From NCBI GenBank assembly GCA_025362255.1, contig JANYGY010000229.1:1-6373 (forward strand): 6,373 nucleotides of DNA, in the 5' to 3' direction. Position 1 is the stretch's first letter; each line of letters opens with the position of its first letter. The position numbers and the translations under genes were made by a program. Under the pieces are notes generated by a model. It saw only the letters and a program-made list of their open reading frames with translations, searched no databases and was not told the DNA's origin. Below, in pieces: positions 1-6,277 of the stretch. The DNA comes from Planctomycetales bacterium. Its GTDB lineage: Bacteria; Planctomycetota; UBA11346.

Positions 1-2
1 CT

Positions 3-542
3 CCTGTCGTAACCTTGCTTACGGCTGAGAATAGCGATTCTGCAGTGGTATTGTTCGCCAAGAAGCAAGCGGGCGTCTCTTCTGTAATTTCAGCCAATGT
101 CGATTCATATTGTGACTTAGGAAATTACGCATTTCTCGCAATTGTTGTTGGCCTTAGTGAGCAAGAAGAGGCTCTTGAGATAACAGGTAGCGAAGCTGAT
201 GGTTTCACCTTGATATCTAGGACCCCGGCGATTGCCGGTATGATCTTGATGATAGATGAAGGTATTGAATTCGACAGGTCGTTGTTTGATGTAAAGCTTA
301 AATCATTAATTGTTACATCAAAATTTGAAAATATCCCGCGCTCTGTTCTGATTACCAATCTCCACAAGGTCTCTAAGGGCGATCTTGTTGTCTCAGTTGG
401 GATCCCAATGGAATATAATCTTATAGTTCAGTGTGTCGGGGTGAATGCTGAAATTACTAACTATTATTACTATTATTACATCGAAGGGGGTCACCTTGAG
501 CTCTCTCAAATTGGGTCTTGGAGGGTGCAGTCCATTCATTAG
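3..542 (+). CDS. Unknown protein, C-terminal part (open at left edge)
   Basis: This frame is open from the first complete codon (position 3) to a TAG at 540-542, about 179 codons. The first possible in-window start is a TTG at 15, but no stop precedes it, so the gene probably begins outside the window. I do not recognise the family. The protein alternates short hydrophobic stretches with polar or acidic residues, as in a soluble beta-rich fold. It has no obvious signal peptide, membrane helix or catalytic motif. Close to the end is a run of six tyrosines (462-479) made of two copies of tattattac. Base composition is much more AT-rich than the rest of the window, which fits acquired DNA or a different genomic segment. 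It converges on the kinase operon. Long openness in AT-richer DNA favours real coding, but this rests on length alone. Confidence 0.45.
   Translation, partial: PVVTLLTAENSDSAVVLFAKKQAGVSSVISANVDSYCDLGNYAFLAIVVGLSEQEEALEITGSEADGFTLISRTPAIAGMILMIDEGIEFDRSLFDVKLKSLIVTSKFENIPRSVLITNLHKVSKGDLVVSVGIPMEYNLIVQCVGVNAEITNYYYYYYIEGGHLELSQIGSWRVQSIH
462..479 (+). repeat. Trinucleotide (TAY)6 tract encoding six tyrosines
   Basis: Two tandem copies of tattattac give six consecutive Tyr codons (TAT TAT TAC TAT TAT TAC) in the frame ending at 542. Homopolymeric tyrosine runs are uncommon in bacterial proteins. The tract could be a slippage-prone microsatellite. If the frame is not translated, it is simply a short simple repeat. 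Confidence 0.7.
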
Positions 543-556
543 GTCGTGCCAACAAA

Positions 557-577
557 GGAGACACAATGGGCCGGTAA
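557..577 (+). other. Strong SD followed by a three-codon ORF (MGR-stop)
   Basis: GGAG at 557-560, within aaaggag, lies five bases before an ATG at 566, the best Shine-Dalgarno-to-start arrangement in the window. The ORF reads only ATG GGC CGG TAA. The same frame then resumes with an ATG at 584 and stays open through AT-rich DNA into the antisense of the kinase 3' end. The site is 24 bases after the TAG of the upstream frame, an operon-like distance. It could be the start of a decayed gene, a leader mini-ORF, or chance. I see no protein family in the continuation. Confidence 0.35.
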
Positions 578-596
578 AAGTCGATGGATTTTAGAA

Positions 597-639
597 AAGG
601 ACATGCGCATATGAGTCTCAATAATATGCGTATGTCTTT
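597..639 (-). terminator. 16-bp stem-loop, candidate terminator of the dnaX-kinase operon
   Basis: Arm 597-612 pairs with 624-639 over 16 positions, 14 Watson-Crick and two G-T, around an 11-base loop (613-623). It lies 57 bases past the kinase stop codon. Read on the minus strand, the second arm runs into a T-rich stretch (CCTTTTCT), as in an intrinsic terminator, though the stem is not very GC-rich and the T tract is short. On the plus strand the following sequence is less T-rich. Its place between converging frames suits a terminator. A protein-binding palindrome is the main alternative, since the core contains near-palindromic GCGCATAT/ATATGCG. Confidence 0.5.
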
Positions 640-695
640 GAATGTGGGATTTACCACTTTGATTCGGTTTGGAGAAATCAAGGTTTTGGAGCAAC

Positions 696-3470
696 TCACG
701 GTTCCGATGGCTGGTTTTTTCTGCGCATCGGGGTCTCGGTTTGCATCCGGGCGAGGAGGGCCTTCGCCAGCGGCGCGGGCCAGCGCCAGGACGGGGTTTG
801 GGCGGCGGCGCGGGACATCCATTCCTGGGCCCCGCGATAATCGCCGATCATCAGCAGCAGGCGGGCGTTGATGTAGGCCGCGTCTGGATCCTTGGCTGCG
901 GGTTCGGCGTCACGGATCGGCTTTTGATTTTCTGACAGGCGTCGCAGGAGATTGGCGGTGACCGGGTCGGTCGCGGTTTCGCGTTCGCGCCAGGTGGCCT
1001 GGGCGAGGGTGGGGTCATAGGCTTCGGCAGCGAGGTCGCCGAGCCACAAGCGGATCCGGCCGCGTTCGCCTGGGGGCGCCAGGTCGAGGGCTTTGCGGTA
1101 GGTGTCCGCCGAACGTTCGAGCGTTCCGAGCAGGCGTTCGGCGTGCGCCACGCGCACCAGCCCTTGCAGGCGTTTGCTCGGCTCCAGGCGCAGATCACTG
1201 ACCGCACGCAGGAAAGTCTCGCGCGCGACCTCAGGCCGACCGAGGGCCAACAGCAGATCGCCGGCGAGCAGCATGCCGTCAGCAACCTTGGTGGTTTCCC
1301 CAAGATACCCGGCGATTTCCGAGGCGGTCAGGGCTAGAAAGACCGCCCGTTCGGGATCCTGCGCGGCCAAGCTGAGGGCGCGGTTGGCGTAGTCCTGGCG
1401 CAGATCTTTCAGGGTCGATTCGGGAATCGCGGCGGCCAGGGTCGGCAGGTCGTAGCTGCGTCGGATGGACTCGAAATAGCGTTCGGCCTCGGCGTAGCGC
1501 CCCAGGCGCAGGGCGCTCGCCCAGGCGTGAAACGTCGCCACGAGCACATACCGCGGCGAATCGCGATTCTCCTCGGCGACGGCGATGAAGGTGGCCAACG
1601 CACCGGCGATGTCGTCGAGCCCTTCTTGGCACAGACCCAGACGCAGGCGGGCGTCCTTGGCTTGCGGCGAGTCCGGATGATCGCGTAAAAATGCCTGATA
1701 AAGCTGCTGAGCCCGGGCAAATCGCTTGTCTTGGCGAAACGCATCGGCGGTCGCCAGGGCAGACACCAGTTCGCCCGAACGTTGGCGCTCAAGGTGCACC
1801 GCGCTGATTTCGACCAGCGCGCGGTCGCGCATCAGGTAGACGCCGTTCGCGTCGGGACCCTGCAGCGGCGCGAGATCGAGAAAGGTGAAGGTGGTCTGGT
1901 GGCGTTCGCCGCCAGCCGCCGGCACATAGGCCAACGTCGCGGTCAGCGCCCCGTCGAGGTGCTCGAGTTGCAGATCCAACGGCACGCCCCGCGGCAGCTG
2001 GCCGAGATCACGTGATGCCACCGCGCGGTCTTCGCGCCACAGCGCCAGCTCATCGGTCACCACGCCCAGCGTCAGGCGCAGACGATAGCCATCGCCGATG
2101 TCGCGGTCGTTGATCAGCAGCTCAGCCGCGGTGGTGCCCTTGCCCGAGGCGCTGGGATCGGTCACCGGGGCGTTGCCGAGGGTGACCGTGGCGGCTAGGC
2201 GCACGGCGCCATCGACGGCCGGTAGCGCCGCGATCTGCGCTCCGGGGCCGAACGGCGGGTGATCAGTCCACCCCAACGTGCTGGCCGGCCGGGCAGGGTT
2301 CTTGCCTGCATCCTTGCCTGCATCTTTGCCGGCATCTTTGCCTAAGTCTTTGCCGGCATCTTCGGACTCGGTCGCTGGAGTCTGCGCTGGAAACACCCAC
2401 GCCAGGGCCCAGGCGTTGGCGGTCGCCTGTTCGATGGCCTGGGTGCGTTCGCCAACGTGCTTGAGAGCGCGCAACGTCACGAACGTCGCGCCGACGCCGA
2501 CCGCGAACACCACCAGCGCGATGGCGGCGACAGTCTTGCGATTGCGCACCAGCGAACGCCAGGCGTGGATCGAGGTCGAGATCCGTTTGGCGCGAATCTT
2601 GGTGCCATTGCGCACCCGACGCAGATCGCCGGCCATCTCTTCGGCCGAGCGATAGCGATCGCGCGGGTCCTTGGCCATCGCCACCAGCACGATCGTCTCG
2701 ACATCGCGCGGCAGGTCGGTGCGGAATTTTGCCGGCGACGGCAGCGGCTCGTCGATGATTGCGCGCAGCGTCGCCATCGCGTTGTCGGCTTCGTACGGCT
2801 GGCGGCCGGTGAGCAGTTCGTACAGGCAGGCGCCCATGCCGTAGATGTCGCTGCGGCGGCTGATTTCCTCACGCCGCCCGGCCGCCTGCTCGGGTGCCAT
2901 GTACGCCGGCGTGCCGACCACATCCCCATCGCGGGTCAGCCGCGATTCGTAATCCGGCGCACTGGCCAGACCGAAATCGAGCAGCTTGATCCGGCCATCC
3001 TTGTCCTGCATCAGATTGCCGGGTTTGATGTCGCGATGGAGGATTCCGGCGAGGTGCGCGGTGTGCAGCGCCTCCAAACCCTGGACCATCCAGTCGCACG
3101 CTTTTTCAATCGCCAGCGGCTCCTTTTTCGGTCCGACCAGATCATCGAGGCGTTTGCCATCGATCAGCGGCATCACCAGATAAAGCCGCTCGCGATCTTC
3201 GCCGGTGTCGAGCACGCGCACGATTCCGGGATGCTGCAGCGTCTGCAGATAGCGGCTCTCGCGCTCAAAACGTTTGCGTTCATCGGCGTCGCTGCTGCGC
3301 AGCACTTTGACGGCGACGAGCTTGCCGATCGCCACCGGGCAGGATTCCACCGCTTTGCACAGATACACGGTGCCCATGCCGCCGCTGCCGATGCGGCGCA
3401 TGACTTCATACGGCCCGATGCGCGCACCGGGGGCGACCATCGCATCCACCAATGGGCGACGCTCAGCCAT
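696..3470 (-). CDS. Membrane Ser/Thr protein kinase with C-terminal TPR-like repeats
   Basis: Predicted 924-residue Hanks-type kinase. The kinase domain is at about residues 21-285: glycine loop GSGGMGTV (28-35), VAVK lysine K55, probable helix-C glutamate E71, catalytic HRDIKPGN (145-152), DFG (165-167) and APE (192-194). All key residues are present, so it should be active. One hydrophobic segment (313-333), preceded by Arg/Lys-rich sequence, anchors it with the kinase in the cytoplasm. Outside are GKDA repeats (371-391), a beta-rich region with a lectin-like feel (about 400-561, assignment uncertain) and TPR-like helical repeats (about 568-900), probably binding a ligand or partner. The chosen ATG at 3470 overlaps the TGA of the upstream dnaX frame by eight bases, suggesting translational coupling. 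A second ATG at 3440, with GGTGG upstream, is an alternative start. Substrate and signal cannot be told from sequence. Confidence 0.92.
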   Translation of the reverse strand: MAERRPLVDAMVAPGARIGPYEVMRRIGSGGMGTVYLCKAVESCPVAIGKLVAVKVLRSSDADERKRFERESRYLQTLQHPGIVRVLDTGEDRERLYLVMPLIDGKRLDDLVGPKKEPLAIEKACDWMVQGLEALHTAHLAGILHRDIKPGNLMQDKDGRIKLLDFGLASAPDYESRLTRDGDVVGTPAYMAPEQAAGRREEISRRSDIYGMGACLYELLTGRQPYEADNAMATLRAIIDEPLPSPAKFRTDLPRDVETIVLVAMAKDPRDRYRSAEEMAGDLRRVRNGTKIRAKRISTSIHAWRSLVRNRKTVAAIALVVFAVGVGATFVTLRALKHVGERTQAIEQATANAWALAWVFPAQTPATESEDAGKDLGKDAGKDAGKDAGKNPARPASTLGWTDHPPFGPGAQIAALPAVDGAVRLAATVTLGNAPVTDPSASGKGTTAAELLINDRDIGDGYRLRLTLGVVTDELALWREDRAVASRDLGQLPRGVPLDLQLEHLDGALTATLAYVPAAGGERHQTTFTFLDLAPLQGPDANGVYLMRDRALVEISAVHLERQRSGELVSALATADAFRQDKRFARAQQLYQAFLRDHPDSPQAKDARLRLGLCQEGLDDIAGALATFIAVAEENRDSPRYVLVATFHAWASALRLGRYAEAERYFESIRRSYDLPTLAAAIPESTLKDLRQDYANRALSLAAQDPERAVFLALTASEIAGYLGETTKVADGMLLAGDLLLALGRPEVARETFLRAVSDLRLEPSKRLQGLVRVAHAERLLGTLERSADTYRKALDLAPPGERGRIRLWLGDLAAEAYDPTLAQATWRERETATDPVTANLLRRLSENQKPIRDAEPAAKDPDAAYINARLLLMIGDYRGAQEWMSRAAAQTPSWRWPAPLAKALLARMQTETPMRRKNQPSEP
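2302..2361 (-). repeat. Five 12-bp tandem repeats encoding GKDA units
   Basis: Five consecutive 12-base units of the plus-strand form ttgccKgcatcY (2302-2313, 2314-2325, 2326-2337, 2338-2349, 2350-2361). The fourth diverges (taagt), turning GKDA into GKDL. On the coding strand they give a charged, flexible linker just outside the membrane segment of the kinase, at residues 371-390. In-frame 12-base units can gain or lose copies without breaking the gene, so linker length may vary between strains. Confidence 0.9.
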
Positions 3471-4143
3471 CGCCGAGGGTCTCGTGGGCGCCTGCCAGGT
3501 ATCCGCTGCGCACGTCGCCTTGCAGACGTCGGCGCGGCGCCTGATCGCGCTCGGCAGCCACCCGCGCCAGCCAGGTCTCGAGATCGACCAGCTCGCGTTC
3601 GACCAGCTCCGCCGAGAAACGTTGCATGAGTTCTTTGACCACCGGGTGCTCCTGCGCTGCTTGATAACGGCGCTGCCGCTCATCCGTGACCGCCGGCTGC
3701 CCATTATTGCCTGCCGAGGAGGCCCCGGCGCGGATCACCAGACGCAAACGCTGGCCGAACACTGCGATGCATCCACTGACGATCAGGCGTTGCTGCTCAG
3801 GATCAGTCAACACCGCCACCCGCCCGGGCGGCGTCAGCAATGTCAACGCATCCGCCACCAGCGCGGTCGGCGTGCTGTCGCTCAAGGCCGCGGCGACCAA
3901 CGGCAGGCCGCTTTGCAGCATCTGACGCGGCAGTTCGCTCCAGCGCTCGCTGATCGTCGCGAGGGATAATTTCGAATTGCCAGCCTGACCAAGAGTCGCC
4001 TGGACGGCAGCCGAGTCGCCACTGCGTGCCGGCGCTGAAGCAGCCCGCGCAGGTGCCGCTGAAGCAGGTGCCGCTGAAACAGGTGGCTCTTGAGCAAATG
4101 AAGAAGTGGGACGTTCGATCCGGGCCGACGGGGTTCCCGTCAC
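3463..4143 (-). CDS. dnaX: DnaX C-terminal (tau-specific) region in the -1 frame
   Basis: From the GTG at 4143 this is 226 residues, but the frame is open upstream to a TGA at 4348-4350, overlapping the end of the preceding dnaX frame by 193 bases. It begins with a Pro/Ala/Ser-rich linker containing SAAPA repeats. A compact region follows, with SERW, then a 'PEQQRLI..GCIAVFG' stretch and 'EHPVVKELMQRFSAEL'. This order resembles the C-terminal region of bacterial DnaX/tau proteins, which contacts the polymerase alpha subunit. No Shine-Dalgarno precedes the GTG, and the GTG sits inside a hairpin, so independent translation looks poor. I infer it is normally joined to the upstream DnaX part by a -1 shift, giving 623 residues in total (E. 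coli tau is 643). Alternatives: coupled restart after the TAG 11 bases upstream, or a gene broken by a mutation or sequencing error. Confidence 0.75.
   Translation of the reverse strand: MTGTPSARIERPTSSFAQEPPVSAAPASAAPARAASAPARSGDSAAVQATLGQAGNSKLSLATISERWSELPRQMLQSGLPLVAAALSDSTPTALVADALTLLTPPGRVAVLTDPEQQRLIVSGCIAVFGQRLRLVIRAGASSAGNNGQPAVTDERQRRYQAAQEHPVVKELMQRFSAELVERELVDLETWLARVAAERDQAPRRRLQGDVRSGYLAGAHETLGDG
4051..4095 (-). repeat. Three 15-bp tandem repeats encoding the SAAPA linker
   Basis: Units at 4051-4065 and 4066-4080 differ by one base (aggtgccgctgaagc versus -aaac). A third, more diverged copy is at 4081-4095, and a degenerate partial copy lies near 4030-4050. They encode Ala/Pro/Ser pentapeptides in the DnaX linker, the part of tau expected to be unstructured and free to change length. 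Confidence 0.8.
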
Positions 4144-4183
4144 GGCCGACCCGGCTAAGGGCGCGGTGGCGCGGCTGCGGGGG
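4120..4183 (-). promoter_or_regulatory. Candidate -1 recoding site: C5 run, CCT-TAG and hairpin in dnaX
   Basis: Reading the minus strand, a run of five C (4183-4179) lies in the codons ACC CCC. The unshifted frame then ends CGC CCT TAG (4163-4155). A tRNA-Pro on CCT can re-pair with CCC one base back, with the slow TAG in the A site. After a seven-base spacer comes a hairpin: GGCC (4147-4144), a two-base bulge, GACGGG (4141-4136), loop AAC, CCCGTC (4132-4127), GGCC (4126-4123). A slip here moves into the frame encoding the DnaX C-terminus. Spacer length and hairpin strength fit known -1 frameshift signals, but the slip site is not a classical X XXY YYZ heptamer. The C5 run could instead act by polymerase slippage or be an indel hotspot. 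Confidence 0.4.
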
Positions 4184-5333
4184 TCGGCTCCAGGCGTTCT
4201 ATTCGACGCAGCAGATTTTCGACATCGACCAGCTGTCCAAGGCCGGCGATGCGCACCGACACCAGCTCCAGCTGCAGTCGTGGATCCACGCCCTGGCGCA
4301 TGGCCTGCTGCGAGCCAATCAGCAACTGGCAGATGCGCATGGTTTTTTCAGGAGTGCACGCCGCTGCATGGGCCGCCACCGCCACCAGATCGGCGCCCAA
4401 GCGACGGAGCACCGCCGATTCCTTGCCGCATGCCTGAAACAGCAGCATCGCGCGCACGTGGTCGACCAGCTGATCTAACAACGTCGCCGGCGCGACGCCC
4501 GCCGCGCTGGTGTGCTCGAGCATTTCCAGCGCGGCACCGGCCTCGCCCGCCAGCCAATGGCTGACCAGCGTCGCCAGATCCTGGCCGCGCGCGGCACCGA
4601 GCAGCAGATTGAGATCGGCCTCGTCAATTCCGTTGGCGGTGGTGCCGTCCGTGACGGCGATCAATTGATCGAGCAAGGTCTGCGCGTCTCGCATGCCGCC
4701 CCCGGCCGCGCGCGCGATGCGATAGAGTACCGCATCCGACAGCGTCGCCTGCTCTTTGAGTGCGATGGCGCGCAGGCGGGTGACGATGTCCTCCAGGCCG
4801 ATGGCTCGGAAATCGAAACGCTGGCACCGCGACAGCACGGTCGGCAAAACTTTTTCGACTTCAGTCGTCGCAAAGATGAAACGAACATGGGCCGGCGGTT
4901 CTTCCAGCAGCTTGAGCAGCGCGTTCCACGCCGCCGTCGACAGCATGTGGACCTCGTCCAGGATGTAGATCCGCAGGCGGGCGAGCGCCGGCGAAAAACT
5001 GGCGGTGTCTGATAATTCGCGGATCGCATCGACCCCGCTGAAGCGCGCCGCATCAATCTCGACCACGTCGGGATGCCGCGAATCAGCGATCATCTGGCAG
5101 TTTTCGCAGATTCCGCAGGGGGTCACGGTCGGGCCATCGACGCAGGTCAGGGCCTTGGCCAGGATCCGCGCCATCGAGGTTTTGCCGACACCTCTCGGAC
5201 CGGTGAACAGATAGGCGTGCGCCACCCGGTTGGAGGTGATCGCATTGGTCAATGTTCGCGCCACGACATCCTGGCCGGAGACATCAGCAAAGGTTTGCGG
5301 GCGATATTTTCGGGCGATGACGAGGTAGTCCAC
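4155..5333 (-). CDS. dnaX: DNA polymerase III clamp-loader ATPase DnaX (N-terminal, gamma-like part)
   Basis: This is the ATPase that helps load the sliding clamp onto DNA during replication. The 392 residues begin at GTG 5333 (VDYLVIARKYRPQTF, the usual DnaX opening). No ATG lies nearby and no clear Shine-Dalgarno is seen. Walker A is GPRGVGKT (45-52), zinc-binding cysteines are C64, C73, C76 and C79, Walker B is ILDEVH (124-129), the SRC arginine-finger motif is 168-170 and sensor 2 is GGGMRDA (211-217). Domain III runs to 'RRIERLE' near residue 382, then a short Pro/Ala tail to the TAG. The length resembles gamma of E. coli (431) rather than tau. The C-terminal region follows in the -1 frame. 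Neighbours are unusual: a kinase gene follows instead of the common ybaB-recR pair. Longer upstream extension of the frame is antisense to rsmG and is not real coding. Confidence 0.95.
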   Translation of the reverse strand: MDYLVIARKYRPQTFADVSGQDVVARTLTNAITSNRVAHAYLFTGPRGVGKTSMARILAKALTCVDGPTVTPCGICENCQMIADSRHPDVVEIDAARFSGVDAIRELSDTASFSPALARLRIYILDEVHMLSTAAWNALLKLLEEPPAHVRFIFATTEVEKVLPTVLSRCQRFDFRAIGLEDIVTRLRAIALKEQATLSDAVLYRIARAAGGGMRDAQTLLDQLIAVTDGTTANGIDEADLNLLLGAARGQDLATLVSHWLAGEAGAALEMLEHTSAAGVAPATLLDQLVDHVRAMLLFQACGKESAVLRRLGADLVAVAAHAAACTPEKTMRICQLLIGSQQAMRQGVDPRLQLELVSVRIAGLGQLVDVENLLRRIERLEPTPAAAPPRP

Positions 5334-5456
5334 GGGCGCGAGTATGCAGGTCGCGCCGCTCGCGCTACGAACCGCAGCGGGTGAGTGCTCGGTCGTGAGG
5401 CAGGCGGCGTGAGGCGCGCAGCGTGGCGCGCGCGGGGCAACGGCACACACTTGCGC
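5334..5456. other. Divergent intergenic region between dnaX and rsmG
   Basis: These 123 GC-rich bases separate two divergent starts and must hold promoters for both unless transcription enters from elsewhere. I see no convincing -35/-10 pair, no operator-like palindrome and no clear Shine-Dalgarno before either start. Confidence 0.4.
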
Positions 5457-6230
5457 ATGCCCAAACGTGACGCTGCCGATCCCGCCGACCCGGCGCTCGG
5501 CTCTTTCGACCCCGCCTTGCATCCCCCGGTGGCGTTTTCCGCCGACGATTGGGCGTGGTTCAGCGGCCGCTGCACGGCTCTGGCGATTCCCGACCCTGAC
5601 GCCAAGCGCCCTGCGCTCGAAGCGCTGTACGGCCACCTCATCGGGGTGAATCGGTGGCTCAACCTGACCACGCTCACCGCCCCGCGCGACTACCTCAAGC
5701 ATCACGTGCTCGACAGCCTGTCGCTGATCGGCGATGGCCGCCTGAAGCATCTGTCGCAAGGCGCGGCCTGCGCTGACCTCGGCTCTGGCGGAGGATATCC
5801 CGGTCTGCCGTTGGCGTTGTGGTATCCCCAGGTGCGCTGGTGCCTGATCGATGCGCGCAAGAAAAAGGTCGAATTCCTCGCCGCCGCGGCCGGCCTGCTC
5901 AAGCAGTTCAGTGCGTCGCGCGACAGCCGGGTCACCGCCCACCATCTGCGCGGCGCCGAAGCCGTCCGCGAACCCACCCTCATGCGCGCCTGCCAGCTGG
6001 TCGTCTCGCGGGCGATGGCCGCGTGCAACGAGGTCCTCGCCGAGGCCGCCCCGCTCCTCCAGAAATCCGGCCACCTGATCGTCTTCAAGGGCCCCAATTA
6101 TCCGGGCGAAGAAGAGCAAAAAGCGTTGGTTTCGTGCAAGCACCTGGGTTTCCGTGCCCTGTCCCAGCGCTGGGTCACGCTTGAGGATGGCGACCCTGAA
6201 CGCGTCCAGGTGGTCTTCGAGCGGGTATGA
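5457..6230 (+). CDS. rsmG: 16S rRNA (guanine527-N7)-methyltransferase RsmG
   Basis: Predicted 257-residue cytoplasmic SAM-dependent enzyme of the RsmG/GidB family, which methylates N7 of G527 in 16S rRNA. In other bacteria its loss gives low-level streptomycin resistance. Family signatures are in order: NRWLNLT (65-71), HHVLDSLSL (82-90), the SAM-binding loop DLGSGGGYPGLP (107-118), LIDARKKKVEFL (130-141) and VVSRAMA further on. The N-terminus is about 50 residues longer than the 207-residue E. coli protein and is Pro/Asp/Ala-rich. The chosen start is the first ATG in frame. A GTG at 5385 or 5529 could be used instead, and no strong Shine-Dalgarno decides between them. It is divergent from dnaX and followed by a large inverted repeat. 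Confidence 0.95.
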   Translation: MPKRDAADPADPALGSFDPALHPPVAFSADDWAWFSGRCTALAIPDPDAKRPALEALYGHLIGVNRWLNLTTLTAPRDYLKHHVLDSLSLIGDGRLKHLSQGAACADLGSGGGYPGLPLALWYPQVRWCLIDARKKKVEFLAAAAGLLKQFSASRDSRVTAHHLRGAEAVREPTLMRACQLVVSRAMAACNEVLAEAAPLLQKSGHLIVFKGPNYPGEEEQKALVSCKHLGFRALSQRWVTLEDGDPERVQVVFERV

Positions 6231-6240
6231 CACCTGGGAG

Positions 6241-6255
6241 CCTGTCGGAGATAGG
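6241..6255 (+). other. Small stem-loop after the rsmG stop
   Basis: CCTGTC (6241-6246) pairs with GATAGG (6250-6255) over six positions, one of them G-T, around a GGA loop, 10 bases past the rsmG TGA. No T tract follows. It might protect the mRNA 3' end, or be part of the larger structured element that follows. Confidence 0.3.
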
Positions 6256-6277
6256 CGACCGAGGATGGCGATGTGGA

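Noticed and set aside
584..871. 95-codon plus-strand frame running into the kinase 3' end
   Set aside because: The second half is clearly kinase antisense; only the AT-rich first part could be a gene remnant, reported as a finding.
2457..3629. 390-codon plus-strand frame opposite the kinase
   Set aside because: Its His/Arg/Ala-rich translation without motifs is typical of the antisense shadow of a GC-rich gene; the kinase on the other strand has every catalytic motif.
3471..3704. Longer kinase start at 3704
   Set aside because: The extra 78 residues lie over the conserved DnaX C-terminal region in another frame and have a Arg/Ser-rich shadow composition.
4343..4348. A6 tract on the coding strand as the dnaX slippery site, as in E. 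coli or Thermus
   Set aside because: A -1 slip there would enter the right frame but would replace about 55 residues of conserved DnaX domain III. The unshifted codons are GAA AAA ACC, not a good heptamer.
5334..6233. Extension of the dnaX frame upstream of GTG 5333 for about 300 codons
   Set aside because: It is antisense to rsmG, whose motifs are unmistakable; DnaX homology starts exactly at the GTG.
6183..6271. Direct repeat gaggatggcga at 6183-6193 and 6261-6271
   Set aside because: Eleven bases, one copy inside rsmG; too short and isolated to call a target-site duplication or insertion boundary.
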